Assembly: GCA_016875635.1 (NCBI GenBank)
Contig: VGPD01000013.1
Span: 1 to 43,873, forward strand
Direction: 5' to 3'
From: Chloroflexota bacterium
GTDB lineage: Bacteria; Chloroflexota; Dehalococcoidia; UBA2979
DNA: 43,873 bases
Part shown: positions 17,453 through 27,259 of the stretch, piece by piece
Layout of the letters: every line of letters starts with the position of its first letter
Numbering within the stretch: the first letter of the stretch is position 1
Made by a program: the position numbers and the translations under genes
The notes under the pieces: generated by a model
The model's database searches: none
What the model was told of the DNA's origin: nothing
Seen by the model: the letters and a program-made list of their open reading frames with translations, nothing else

Positions 17453-18821
17453 GTGAACGATTCGCCGAACCCGTACCGCGACCTGCCATCAGTCGACCGC
17501 CTGCTGGCCGACCCTCGCGTCTCCGCCCTGGCCGCGGATCGAGGCCACGCGGCGGTAGCCGTCGTCGCCCGCGAGGTGCTGGAGGGCTACCGGGCTGCCA
17601 TCGCCGCCGCCGGTGCACTTCCTCACGTCACGGTCGTCGATGCTGTCCTGAAGCGAGCCGAGACGCTTCGGCCGTCCCTGCGCCGCGTGGTGAACGCAAC
17701 CGGGGTGATCATTCACACGAATCTCGGGCGTGCGCCGCTTTCTCGCTCTGCGATCGAGGCGATCGAGCGCGTCTCCACCGGGTACTCGAACCTGGAGTTC
17801 GACCTCGACGCCGGGGAGCGCGGGACAAGATTCTCGCACCTCGAAACGACGTTATGTCGCATCACCGGGGCCGAGGCCGGCATCGCGGTCAACAACAACG
17901 CCTCCGCCCTGCTGCTGTCCCTGGCAGCGCTCTGCCGCGACCGTGAGGTGATCATCAGCCGCGGCCAACTCGTGGAGATCGGCGGCGGATTCCGCATCCC
18001 GGATGTCCTGCGCCAGTCGGGCGCCACCCTGGTGGAGGTCGGCACGACGAACCGCACCTACGCCAGTGACTACGCGGAGGCGATCACGGAGCGAACGGCG
18101 GCCATCCTGCGCGTCCACTCGTCCAACTTCCGGGTCGTCGGCTTCACCGAGCAGCCCTCCCTGTCCGGGCTGGCGTCCCTGGCGCGCGAGCGGGGACTGC
18201 TCCTGCTCGATGACCTCGGGAGCGGCGCCGTGCTCGACACCCGGGCCTACGGACTGGCGCCGGAACCGCTGGTGCAGGACTCCGTCCGCGCCGGGGCGGA
18301 TGTGGTGCTCTTCTCCGGCGACAAACTCCTCGGCGGGCCGCAGGCCGGGATCGCTGCCGGTCGTGCCAAAGCCATCGAGTCGATGCGCCGCCACCCGCTG
18401 GCGCGCGCCGTCCGCATCGACAAGGCGAGCATCGCAGCGCTGACAGCCACCCTCGACCACTACGCGAAGGGCGACGCGGAGCACGAGGTGCCCGTCTGGC
18501 GGATGATCGCACTCCCCTTCGCCGCCATCGAGGCGCGTGCCGGACGCTGGGCGGACGGGTGCGGTGCCCACGCCGCCGTCGAGACCTGTGAATCAACGGT
18601 GGGCGGTGGGTCCCTGCCAGGTGAGGCGCTGACGTCGGCGGCATGCGTGATCACGCCGCCCTCGGGTGCTGAGACGTTCGCGGCGGCACTCCGTGCCGCC
18701 GACCCGCCCATCGTCGCGCGCATCCATGAGGATCGCGTCTGGCTCGACCCCCGCACGGTCGACCCATCCGAGGACGCACACGTCCTGGCGACGCTGAATG
18801 GCCTCCTGAAAGCGTCCGGCG

Positions 18822-18832
<11 letters not shown>
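17453..18832 (+). CDS. selA: L-seryl-tRNA(Sec) selenium transferase
   Basis: PLP enzyme that converts seryl-tRNA(Sec) to selenocysteyl-tRNA(Sec) using selenophosphate. The 459-residue length is normal. Visible are the N-terminal domain LPSVDRLLADPRV, the conserved NATGVIIHTNLGRAPLS, NNNASALLLSLAAL, LVEIGGGFRIPDVL and the PLP lysine K291 in FSGDKLLGGPQAG. It starts with GTG and overlaps mutS2 by 11 nt. No selB, selD or selC, and no in-frame UGA selenoprotein, could be found in this window, so the rest of the pathway must lie elsewhere. The gene itself looks intact. Confidence 0.95.
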
Positions 18833-21209
<2,377 letters not shown>

Positions 21210-21234
21210 CGCCACAACATTGGCAGGAGCCCGT

Positions 21235-21822
21235 ATGCAGCCGATCGACGATGTCGCCACCCTGTTTGAACACCAGCGGGCGATCCGCGCCTTCGCGGAC
21301 CGGCCCGTCGACGACGCCATAGTGCACGAGGTCCTGCGCGCCGCGATGCATGCGCCGTCCTCGCAGAACGCCCAGCCCTGGCGGTTCATCGTTGTGCGGG
21401 ACCCCGCCCAGAAGGCGGCGATGTCAGAGGCGTACGAGGAGTGCTTCCTGAAGGTGTATGGCGAGGGAGCCCCGGCGCGGGCCGACGGGCGCCAGCCATG
21501 GACGGAGGTCCCCGTCCTGATCGTCTGCTGCGTCGCCGTACCTGGTGGGCGGAGCAATATCGCGACCGGGGCCTCGATCTATCCCGCCGTGCAGAACCTG
21601 ATGCTTCGCGCGCGCTCGCTCGGCCTCGGTACGGTGCTCACCACGCTCTTCCGGCTCCAGCGTGATCGGTTCCACGCGATGCTCGGGATCCCTGCGGAAT
21701 GGGAGGCGGCCGCCATCGTGCCGCTGGGCTGGCCCGACCGTCACTACGGGCCGAACCGGCGCCCGCCCGTCGAGACGGTGGTCATGCACGACCGCTGGAC
21801 GGAGCCTGCGGCGAATCTGTAA
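21235..21822 (+). CDS. Nitroreductase-family flavoprotein
   Basis: FMN-dependent oxidoreductase of the nitroreductase fold, 195 residues. FMN-binding signature residues appear at the N-terminus (HQRAIRAFADRPV, with the RxxR/RxF pattern), in HAPSSQNAQPWRFIVV, and in the dimer-interface stretch TGASIYPAVQNLMLRARSLGLGTVLTT, followed by the usual IPLGWP-like VPLGWPD. The substrate cannot be read from sequence. AGGAG lies 5 nt before the ATG, and the gene is 25 nt behind mutS2, so it probably shares its transcript. The coding frame also remains open upstream to 20968, but that part is shadow inside mutS2. Confidence 0.92.
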   Translation: MQPIDDVATLFEHQRAIRAFADRPVDDAIVHEVLRAAMHAPSSQNAQPWRFIVVRDPAQKAAMSEAYEECFLKVYGEGAPARADGRQPWTEVPVLIVCCVAVPGGRSNIATGASIYPAVQNLMLRARSLGLGTVLTTLFRLQRDRFHAMLGIPAEWEAAAIVPLGWPDRHYGPNRRPPVETVVMHDRWTEPAANL

Positions 21823-21927
21823 CGGGGCCACACTCTCACGCGCAGGTGAGGGTTACGGGGCGTCGTTTACCAAACCTCAACGACCGCTCGACTGAGTCCC
21901 CTCTCCCTCGGGTGCGAGTCTCGCCCC

Positions 21928-22836
21928 GTGAACACAGCGGAATCCTGCGCCAATTGCGAGGAGCTCATCCTCGGGCAGCCTGTCTTCTTCGACGGGAATG
22001 CATACTGCTGCACGGGCTGCATCGCTGGCGGCCCCTGCATCTGCACGTATGACGCTCGTCCCCTGACTGAAGCGGCGCTGGTGGCGCTCCCGGCCTCCGA
22101 AGCGTCGCGTCCGGCCTACAGTGCGCCGATCCTGGCGGCTCCCGCCTACCGCAGTGCCCCCGAGGCGGCCGTCACGCCGCAGCGCGGGCGTGAGCCCATC
22201 CCGTTCCCGACCCGCGACAACGGTCTGCGCGCCATCGTGCTGCGACTCGGCGGGTTCCGTGATCAGCGCAACCTGCTGGAGTTCGCGCTGGCCCTTGAAG
22301 ACGTCGATGCACTCGCCGAGGTGTCCCTGACCCGTGCGGAACCGGCGGATGCCTGGTTTGCCGTCCGTGCCGCCTCGACGCAGCAGGTGGTTGCCGCCCT
22401 CCAGGAGGTACGCGGCTGGCTGATTACGGCGAGCGCCAGTGACGTCTACGTTGAGGGCCGTGTCGAGAGCGTGCCGGCCGAGGTGGCGCGGACGACTGAA
22501 GCGGAACCGTTGCTTCCGCACCGCGCGCGGTTCCGCGTCTTCGGTGCGCAGAGCGCAAACATCCCGGTCGGGCAACAGGCCGCGCCCGCCCAGCGTCCCG
22601 CAGAGATTGTCGCGCTGCTCCCGGAGACCCCCGTCGCGGGCGCTCAGGTGGTCGCTGAGAAGCTCGTGGACGTGGGAGAGGTGATCCTCGGTGGCGGCGG
22701 TGAGTTGCGCGCCGGCATCGCCGGCTTCCCGGACGACGAGGTTACCGGCACCGGCCTGATCCGCGAGGCGACGGAGGCGCTCCACTTCGCGATGGCGGCC
22801 TCGATCCGGGTGGCGAGCCGCTCCCTACTCTCGTAG
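21928..22836 (+). CDS. Cysteine-rich (putative zinc-ribbon) protein of unknown function
   Basis: A 302-residue protein I cannot name. The first 40 residues hold seven cysteines: C7xxC10, then C27-C28xxC31, then C37xC39 (GNAYCCTGCIAGGPCICTY), resembling the CCxGC metal-binding element found before some heavy-metal P-type ATPases. A central part (AIVLRLGGFRDQRNLLEF, then LAEVSLTRAEPADAWFAV) resembles small ferredoxin-like domains that pair two residues per strand. Between them is a proline-rich linker. The C-terminal third is Ala/Val/Glu-rich and might be helical. It starts with GTG and lacks a clear Shine-Dalgarno. Its end overlaps the convergent histidine phosphatase by 12 nt. Confidence 0.72.
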   Translation: MNTAESCANCEELILGQPVFFDGNAYCCTGCIAGGPCICTYDARPLTEAALVALPASEASRPAYSAPILAAPAYRSAPEAAVTPQRGREPIPFPTRDNGLRAIVLRLGGFRDQRNLLEFALALEDVDALAEVSLTRAEPADAWFAVRAASTQQVVAALQEVRGWLITASASDVYVEGRVESVPAEVARTTEAEPLLPHRARFRVFGAQSANIPVGQQAAPAQRPAEIVALLPETPVAGAQVVAEKLVDVGEVILGGGGELRAGIAGFPDDEVTGTGLIREATEALHFAMAASIRVASRSLLS

Positions 22837-23460
22837 CCGCGTCACCGGCCCGTCGTACGGGTGGACGTGGCCCCGGAGATGACACAGGTCGTTGAGGACC
22901 GTGATCACCGCCTCTCCCGCAGCCCCCTCGACGACCGTCACGGCGGTGTTACCGGTGAGCAGGCGAGGCAACCGCCCGCCCGGCATGCCGATCAGGTGCG
23001 CGACCAACTGCGCGATCGTGCCCGCGTGGCTGACACAGACCGCGACCTCGGAGCGGTGGCGATCGAGGAGCGTGTCGATTGCAGCGGCGGCACGTGAGCG
23101 GAGCGACTCCGGCGTTTCCGCACCGGGGATGACCTCGTGCAGCGGCCGGTCGCCCGCGGTGTCCCAGCGCGTGCTCACCTCTGTCCAGGTCAACCCTTGG
23201 GCCTCGCCCCAGGAGCCTTCCTGGAAGGCTTCGACTGGCTGAACGGCGAGCGCGTGATGTGCCGCGATGGTCTGCGCCGTCTCGAACGCGCGAGAAAGCG
23301 GGCTGGAATAGACGGCAGCCACTGGCATGGAGGCGATGCGCGCGGCCACCAGGCGTGCCTGCTCCCGCCCGTCCTCGGTCAGTGGCAGGTCGAGTTGCCC
23401 CTGCATGATCCGTCGAAGGTTGCCCTCCGATTCCCCGTGTCGCACGAGGATCAGGGTCAT
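22825..23460 (-). CDS. Histidine phosphatase-family protein (phosphoglycerate mutase-like)
   Basis: Cofactor-independent-of-metal phosphatase of the RHG family, 211 residues. The catalytic RHGE is at residues 7-10 (LILVRHGESEGN), the second phosphate-binding arginine and glutamate are within AARIASMPVAAVYSSPLSRA, and the second histidine is in CVSHAGTI near residue 145. Members include phosphoglycerate mutases, cobalamin/alpha-ribazole phosphatases and metal-independent phosphoserine phosphatases. Because serA lies within 7 kb and no SerB was found, a phosphoserine phosphatase role is possible but unproven. It overlaps the Nudix gene by 4 nt (ATGA) and is translated coupled to it. Confidence 0.88.
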   Translation of the reverse strand: MTLILVRHGESEGNLRRIMQGQLDLPLTEDGREQARLVAARIASMPVAAVYSSPLSRAFETAQTIAAHHALAVQPVEAFQEGSWGEAQGLTWTEVSTRWDTAGDRPLHEVIPGAETPESLRSRAAAAIDTLLDRHRSEVAVCVSHAGTIAQLVAHLIGMPGGRLPRLLTGNTAVTVVEGAAGEAVITVLNDLCHLRGHVHPYDGPVTRLRE

Positions 23461-24038
23461 ATCCGCGTCTCTCCCGCCGGAGCCGCGATCAATCCGAGGA
23501 ACTGCGAGAGCACCCGTGCGGTGGCGCCCCAGATGACGTGCTCCCCGAACTGGTACGCGGGGCTCGCCACCATCGCGCCGTCCTGGTCGACGGCCTTCCA
23601 GACATGGTTCACCGGGTCAAGCAGGTGGGGCAGGGGCACGTGCAGCAGGGCACTCACTTCCCGCTCCGCGTGCAGGAAGGCGTCGAAACCGGGCGTCACG
23701 GCGCCGACATACGGTCGGACACGGTAGTTCGAGGCCCGCGTGTCGGTGTCGTCCAGCGCTCCGAACACCTCCACCGCTTCCGGCGGGACGCCGATCTCCT
23801 CTCGCGTCTCCCGGAGGGCCGTGTCGAGCAGCGTGGCGTCAACACGATCGCGCCGCCCGCCGGGGAACGATATTTCGCCCCGGTGGTGCTCGACGGTGGC
23901 AGTCCGAACCTGCAGCAGCACGTGCTCGACATCGTCGACCACGTGGAGCAGGAGCATCACGGCAGCATCCCGACGTCCGTCCAGCGGCATCGAGCGCGGT
24001 GTGTAGGCACGGATAGCGTCCCGGACCTGGTCGCGCAT
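23457..24038 (-). CDS. Nudix hydrolase, probable CoA pyrophosphatase
   Basis: 193-residue hydrolase of nucleoside diphosphates linked to another moiety. The Nudix box is SFPGGRRDRVDATLLDTALRE followed by TREEIG (about 57-83), in the arrangement seen in CoA/NADH-type Nudix enzymes with two glutamates after the arginine. A preceding RGEISFPGG and a final GHVIW-like EHVIWGATARVL segment fit the CoA-diphosphatase subgroup. The start has AGGAGGT 4-5 nt upstream. It heads a two-gene minus-strand operon with the histidine phosphatase and lies 34 nt from the tRNA gene on the same strand. Confidence 0.87.
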   Translation of the reverse strand: MRDQVRDAIRAYTPRSMPLDGRRDAAVMLLLHVVDDVEHVLLQVRTATVEHHRGEISFPGGRRDRVDATLLDTALRETREEIGVPPEAVEVFGALDDTDTRASNYRVRPYVGAVTPGFDAFLHAEREVSALLHVPLPHLLDPVNHVWKAVDQDGAMVASPAYQFGEHVIWGATARVLSQFLGLIAAPAGETRI

Positions 24039-24071
24039 GCCACCTCCTCGGACCTTGCGGGCTGGTGCGAG

Positions 24072-24148
24072 TGGTGGGCCCGCCAGGATTCGAACCTGGG
24101 ACCGATCGGTTATGAGCCGACTGCTCTAGGCCGCTGAGCTACAGGCCC
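24072..24148 (-). tRNA. tRNA with anticodon CAT (elongator Met, or Ile after lysidine modification)
   Basis: A 77-nt cloverleaf including an encoded CCA. The acceptor stem GGGCCTG pairs with CGGGCCC (one G-U), the D arm is GCTC...GAGC, the anticodon loop CTCATAA gives anticodon CAT, and the T arm is CCAGG TTCGAAT CCTGG. Discriminator base is A. Anticodon CAT can be initiator Met, elongator Met or Ile2; the first pair G-C excludes the typical initiator. Distinguishing Met from Ile2 needs comparison of identity bases and the tilS gene. Confidence 0.95.
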
Positions 24149-24160
24149 GCACGCGCGTTG

Positions 24161-24166
24161 ATCGTA
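24161..24166 (-). promoter_or_regulatory. Candidate -10 box of the tRNA gene
   Basis: TACGAT on the minus strand lies about 12 nt before the tRNA 5' end at 24148. I see no clear -35 in the GC-rich sequence upstream, so this is weak. Confidence 0.3.
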
Positions 24167-24190
24167 GCGCCTGCAGCTCGCGCGGGCGCT

Positions 24191-24211
24191 CCCGGGTCGC
24201 CGACACCCGGG
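24191..24211. other. Hairpin between the receiver gene and the tRNA
   Basis: CCCGGGT and ACCCGGG form a perfect 7-bp stem with a 7-nt loop about 20 nt after the receiver stop. It could end or slow transcription of the minus-strand HIT-kinase-receiver group, but no T-run follows on either side, so it is not a standard terminator. Confidence 0.4.
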
Positions 24212-24230
24212 CCCGACGGCGACACAGGTG

Positions 24231-24623
24231 CTACGGGTTGGCGACAGGTGAGATCACACTGGCGAAGAGCTGATGCCACGCACCGAGCCCCCCCGGCTTC
24301 TCGTAGGCGGCGACCGCGCCCGCTGCTCGTGCGTGCGCGATCTCCTCCGGCCCCAGGGACGCGGAGAGCATCACCACACGCACGTCCGGTCGGGCCTCCA
24401 GCAGCCCGGAGATGACGCCATACGAATCCACGCCGCCCAGACGGCGGTCCATCAGGACAAGTGCCTCGCTGGGCACCTCCAGCAGCTGCGCTCGCAGGTC
24501 ACCCGGCTCAGTGAGCAGGCTGACCTGCGCATCCGGCCACTCCTGCAGGATCAGCATCCGCATCACCACGGCGAGGGTTACCTCGTCGTCGACGATCACG
24601 ATGCTGGGCGCGGACGGGGTCAC
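24231..24623 (-). CDS. Stand-alone response-regulator receiver protein
   Basis: A 130-residue receiver (REC) domain without an output domain. It has the acidic pair D12-D13 (IVIVDDE), the phosphorylatable D59 in LVLMDRRLGG, S87 in VVMLSASLG and K109 in AYEKPGG, so it should accept phosphate. The stop/start overlap is GTGA with the ATPase-like gene, and GGAG lies 7 nt before the GTG. As a single-domain receiver it may work in a phosphorelay or bind another protein. It completes the split kinase group with the two genes upstream. Confidence 0.9.
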   Translation of the reverse strand: MTPSAPSIVIVDDEVTLAVVMRMLILQEWPDAQVSLLTEPGDLRAQLLEVPSEALVLMDRRLGGVDSYGVISGLLEARPDVRVVMLSASLGPEEIAHARAAGAVAAYEKPGGLGAWHQLFASVISPVANP

Positions 24624-24952
24624 CGCGGCTCTCCCAGCGGCAACCAGACCAGCAGTCCGCCAGCCTCGACAGAGAACGTTGCCCCTTGCCGCTCGAGCAA
24701 GACCTGTGCCACGGCGAGGCGTTCTACGGCGCTGCCCGCGTAGGCCTGCAGCGACGAGGCCAGGGCATGCAACGGGCGCCCCTCGAAGGGCGGCAGGTCG
24801 ACATTCACGGGAACGGACAAGACGGCTAAGTCACTTTCCAGCCGGACCCGCACTTCGACTGGCCCGTCGCCAGCCACGTCATCGAGGAGCCCGCGTACGG
24901 TGACCGGATCGACCGCGACCAAACGGCTGGCGAGGTGATCGACCTCGGACAT
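24620..24952 (-). CDS. Degenerate ATPase-like (HATPase_c remnant) protein
   Basis: 110 residues, no clear function. The end, SAVERLAVAQVLLERQGATF plus a closing GGLLVWLPLG, matches the last helix and strands of a histidine-kinase ATPase domain (sGxGLxixKxivExHGG...LP). The N-box, DxGxG (G1) and G2 motifs expected before this are absent, and the first half has no recognisable ATP site. So it looks like an eroded or specialised ATP-binding half. It begins 2 nt after the stop of the HisKA gene and overlaps the receiver by 4 nt. Confidence 0.6.
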   Translation of the reverse strand: MSEVDHLASRLVAVDPVTVRGLLDDVAGDGPVEVRVRLESDLAVLSVPVNVDLPPFEGRPLHALASSLQAYAGSAVERLAVAQVLLERQGATFSVEAGGLLVWLPLGEPR

Positions 24953-24954
24953 GA

Positions 24955-25299
24955 CTAGATGGCACCAAGGATCATCCCGAGGGTCCTGTGGTCGTGTTCG
25001 AACACACGGCGGCGGGCGCGCGAGATCACAGTGAGCGCCTGCAGCATGCGCTCCATGTCTCGCGCACCGTGGCGAAGGCCGTCCAGCGCAATTTCGCGCG
25101 TGCCACCATCCGCGATCCCGGCAGGGTCATTCAGCAAGTCCGCCGACAGGGTGAGACCCAGGAGGGGCGAACGGAGGTCGTGGGAGACGGAGTAAAGCAA
25201 CGCATCCAGCAGCGGCCATGGATCGTCGGTGACCAGCGCCAGCGGTTGCTCAGCGATTGACACGTCCGCCGCTCCCGTCACGCCCACCCGCCCCGGCAT
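24955..25299 (-). CDS. HisKA (dimerisation/phosphoacceptor) domain protein without a catalytic domain
   Basis: 114 residues holding one HisKA domain: the H-box is LLYSVSHDLRSPLLGLTL with H40, followed by a second helix of the four-helix bundle. No ATP-binding domain, sensor or membrane segment is in this protein. Alternative start: GTG at 25263 has GGAG 8 nt upstream and gives 102 residues; the ATG at 25299 lacks a Shine-Dalgarno, so the true start may be the GTG. It is 80 nt behind the HIT gene and 2 nt before the degenerate ATPase-like gene. Confidence 0.75.
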   Translation of the reverse strand: MPGRVGVTGAADVSIAEQPLALVTDDPWPLLDALLYSVSHDLRSPLLGLTLSADLLNDPAGIADGGTREIALDGLRHGARDMERMLQALTVISRARRRVFEHDHRTLGMILGAI

Positions 25300-25379
25300 T
25301 CGGTCACGCGGCGAGAGGCACCCGTGCCGTCTTGCGACCCCTGCCGGTGCCTCGCAAGCGCGGGCCCGTCAGGCCCGGC

Positions 25380-25745
25380 TCAGGCCACCGGCCCCAGCGG
25401 CCCTCCACCGAGAAGGTGGAGGTGGAGGTGCCCGACCGTCTGGCCGGCGTCATCCCCACAGTTCATCACGAGACGGTAGCCCCGCTCCGCCAGGCCCTGT
25501 TCGGCGGCAATCCGCGCCGCCACTAATACCATGCGCCCTACCCACTCGGCGTCTGCCTCCCGGAGCGTGGCGGACGAGGTGGGCGGTTCCCCACGCGGAA
25601 CGAGCACGATATGGACCGGCGCGGCGGGCTGAATATCGCGGAACGCCACGAAATCGAGATCCTCGTACACGCGATCACTCGGGATCTCCCCGCGCAGGAT
25701 GCGGGCGAACACATTGTGCTGGTCGTAACGGGCGTCGATAGGCAC
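25380..25745 (-). CDS. HIT-family nucleotide-binding protein (second copy)
   Basis: 121 residues. The HIT triad is in GHLHLHLLGG, with H106, H108 and H110, and the upstream part has the family phrases FARILRGEIPSDRVYED and AFRDIQPAAPVHIVLVPR. Start is a GTG with AGGGAGG about 6 nt upstream, which gives a protein beginning MPIDARYDQ; the frame is open further upstream but without a better ribosome site. It differs from the CxxC-type HIT protein at 12732. It lies upstream of the split-kinase genes on the same strand and may share their transcript. Confidence 0.92.
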   Translation of the reverse strand: MPIDARYDQHNVFARILRGEIPSDRVYEDLDFVAFRDIQPAAPVHIVLVPRGEPPTSSATLREADAEWVGRMVLVAARIAAEQGLAERGYRLVMNCGDDAGQTVGHLHLHLLGGGPLGPVA

Positions 25746-26020
25746 GGGCGACCTCCCTGTGGCGATCCTAGCGATACGTCGGGCGCCGGTCTCCGGACGA
25801 GGCGGGGGTCTTATGGGACGGGCGCTGCGAACCACTTCGGACAGGCCTGTGACTGGCACCGATGCCCCGCCTGGCACCAAGCGGGCGCCTTGCTGCGCTG
25901 ATCCCCGGGGAAAATCAGAAGATGATCGCCTGCGCCATCGCAGCCGGCGTCACGCTGCTGCTCGCGATCCGCGCGACCCGACGCGGGCCATCGATACCGA
26001 CCCCGGCGTCGCCCAACTAG
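25746..26020 (+). other. Intergenic stretch with a possible 32-residue membrane-peptide ORF
   Basis: This 271-nt gap (the ORF runs 4 nt into the P450 stop region) holds no full gene. A plus-strand ATG at 25922 opens a 32-residue frame, MIACAIAAGVTLLLAIRATR then a Pro/Ser-rich tail, ending in TAG at 26018-26020. The first half would be membrane-spanning. There is no Shine-Dalgarno and it points into the P450, so it may be chance. Upstream of the HIT gene TAGGAT (25770 to 25765, minus) is a possible -10. Confidence 0.25.
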
Positions 26021-27231
26021 CCGCCGACCGTCAGCGTGACGCGGGCGGGACCACGCAGCAGGAATGTCCCACCTCGTTCCAGCCCACCCTCCGACAGGCG
26101 AAGCGATGGCCAGCGCGCGAGCAGCGCGCGAAACGCCACGTCCGCCTCCAGCCGAGCCAGAGGGGCGCCCAGACAGAAGTGGATCCCCTGCCCGAACGAG
26201 AGGTGGCGGTTCTCCTGTCGCGCGATATCGAATGTCTCCGCGTCCCGGAACTGCGCCGGATCGCGGTTCGCCCCACCGATCATGCAAAGCACCACGTCGC
26301 CGGCTGACAGCACCTGCCCGCCCACCTCTGCCGTGCGCGTTACGAAGCGGACGAGGCCCTGCACGGGACTCTCGTACCGCAACATCTCCTCCACCGCCCC
26401 GGGGATCCCTTCGGGATCGTGTCTGAGCGCCGTGAGCGCCTCGGGATGCTGCATCAGCAGCGCCGTCCCGTTACCGATGAGGTTGGTCGTCGTTTCGTTC
26501 CCCGCGACGAGCAGGAGGATGGCGAAGGCGAGGACTTCCTCGCGCGAGAGGCGTGCACCCTCCGCCTCCGCCTCAAGCAGGGCCGAGAGCAGATCGTCAC
26601 GTGGTTCGGCGATGCGTTTCACGACCACGGCTTCGAGATAAGCACGCAATTCCTGCGCCGCTTCGACGGCGCCACGCCGGGTCGCCTCGTCCTGCAGCAG
26701 GTTCGTCGTCGCGGCCAGTGCGTTCGACCAGAGCCGGAACTGCACGCGATCCGCGGCCGGGACGCCCAGCAGTTCGGCGATGACGATCACCGGAAGCGGC
26801 TGCGCCAGACCCTCCATCAGGTCCCATTCGCCCTCCTGCGGGGCCTGGGCGAGCAGGTGCGCCGTCACATCCTCGATGTGCGGACGGAGCGCGGCGGCCC
26901 GACGCGGCGTGAACGCGCGGTTCACGATGTTGCGCAGCCGGGTATGTACTGGCGGGTCGGAGCCGAGCACCGTCCGCGTCTCCCCGAGCGGCGTCTGACG
27001 TCGCTGCTCCCGCAATGCGTCCGCCAGAGCCCCGCCAGCCTTCAGGGCGTCTGAGGAGAACGTCTCCGCGTCACGCATGACAGCGAGGCAGTCGTCGTAG
27101 CGGGTGAGGATCCACGCCTGAAGCGCCTGGCTGCGATGGACGGGGTCGCCCTCGCGCAGACGCGCCAGTTGGAGGTACGGGTTCGCACGATACGAGGGGA
27201 CGAAGGGGTTGAAGAGGACGCCTGCGGTCAT
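26017..27231 (-). CDS. Cytochrome P450 (first of three tandem copies)
   Basis: Haem monooxygenase of 404 residues, bacterial class I type, soluble, with no fused redox domain. The I-helix oxygen-activation motif AGNETT is at 243-248, the ExxR is E282-M-L-R285, and the haem-ligand loop FGQGIHFCLG has C353. It would use an external ferredoxin and reductase, not seen in the window. It is the last gene of three on this strand, 28 nt behind the second P450. A TAGGCT box 6 nt before the ATG suggests it can also be transcribed alone. Substrate unknown. Confidence 0.95.
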   Translation of the reverse strand: MTAGVLFNPFVPSYRANPYLQLARLREGDPVHRSQALQAWILTRYDDCLAVMRDAETFSSDALKAGGALADALREQRRQTPLGETRTVLGSDPPVHTRLRNIVNRAFTPRRAAALRPHIEDVTAHLLAQAPQEGEWDLMEGLAQPLPVIVIAELLGVPAADRVQFRLWSNALAATTNLLQDEATRRGAVEAAQELRAYLEAVVVKRIAEPRDDLLSALLEAEAEGARLSREEVLAFAILLLVAGNETTTNLIGNGTALLMQHPEALTALRHDPEGIPGAVEEMLRYESPVQGLVRFVTRTAEVGGQVLSAGDVVLCMIGGANRDPAQFRDAETFDIARQENRHLSFGQGIHFCLGAPLARLEADVAFRALLARWPSLRLSEGGLERGGTFLLRGPARVTLTVGG

Positions 27232-27237
27232 GGATCT

Positions 27238-27243
27238 AGCCTA
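27238..27243 (-). promoter_or_regulatory. Candidate -10 box (TAGGCT) for leaderless expression of the first P450
   Basis: TAGGCT on the minus strand is separated by 6 nt from the ATG at 27231. It lies in the 28-nt gap between P450 genes and there is no Shine-Dalgarno in front of the ATG. No -35 is evident. Confidence 0.4.
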
Positions 27244-27259
27244 CCGCAGCACCCCCCGA

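Noticed and set aside
24191-24211. The CCCGGGT/ACCCGGG hairpin as a standard terminator of the receiver operon.
   Set aside because: The stem is good but no U-tract follows on either strand; kept only as a hairpin.
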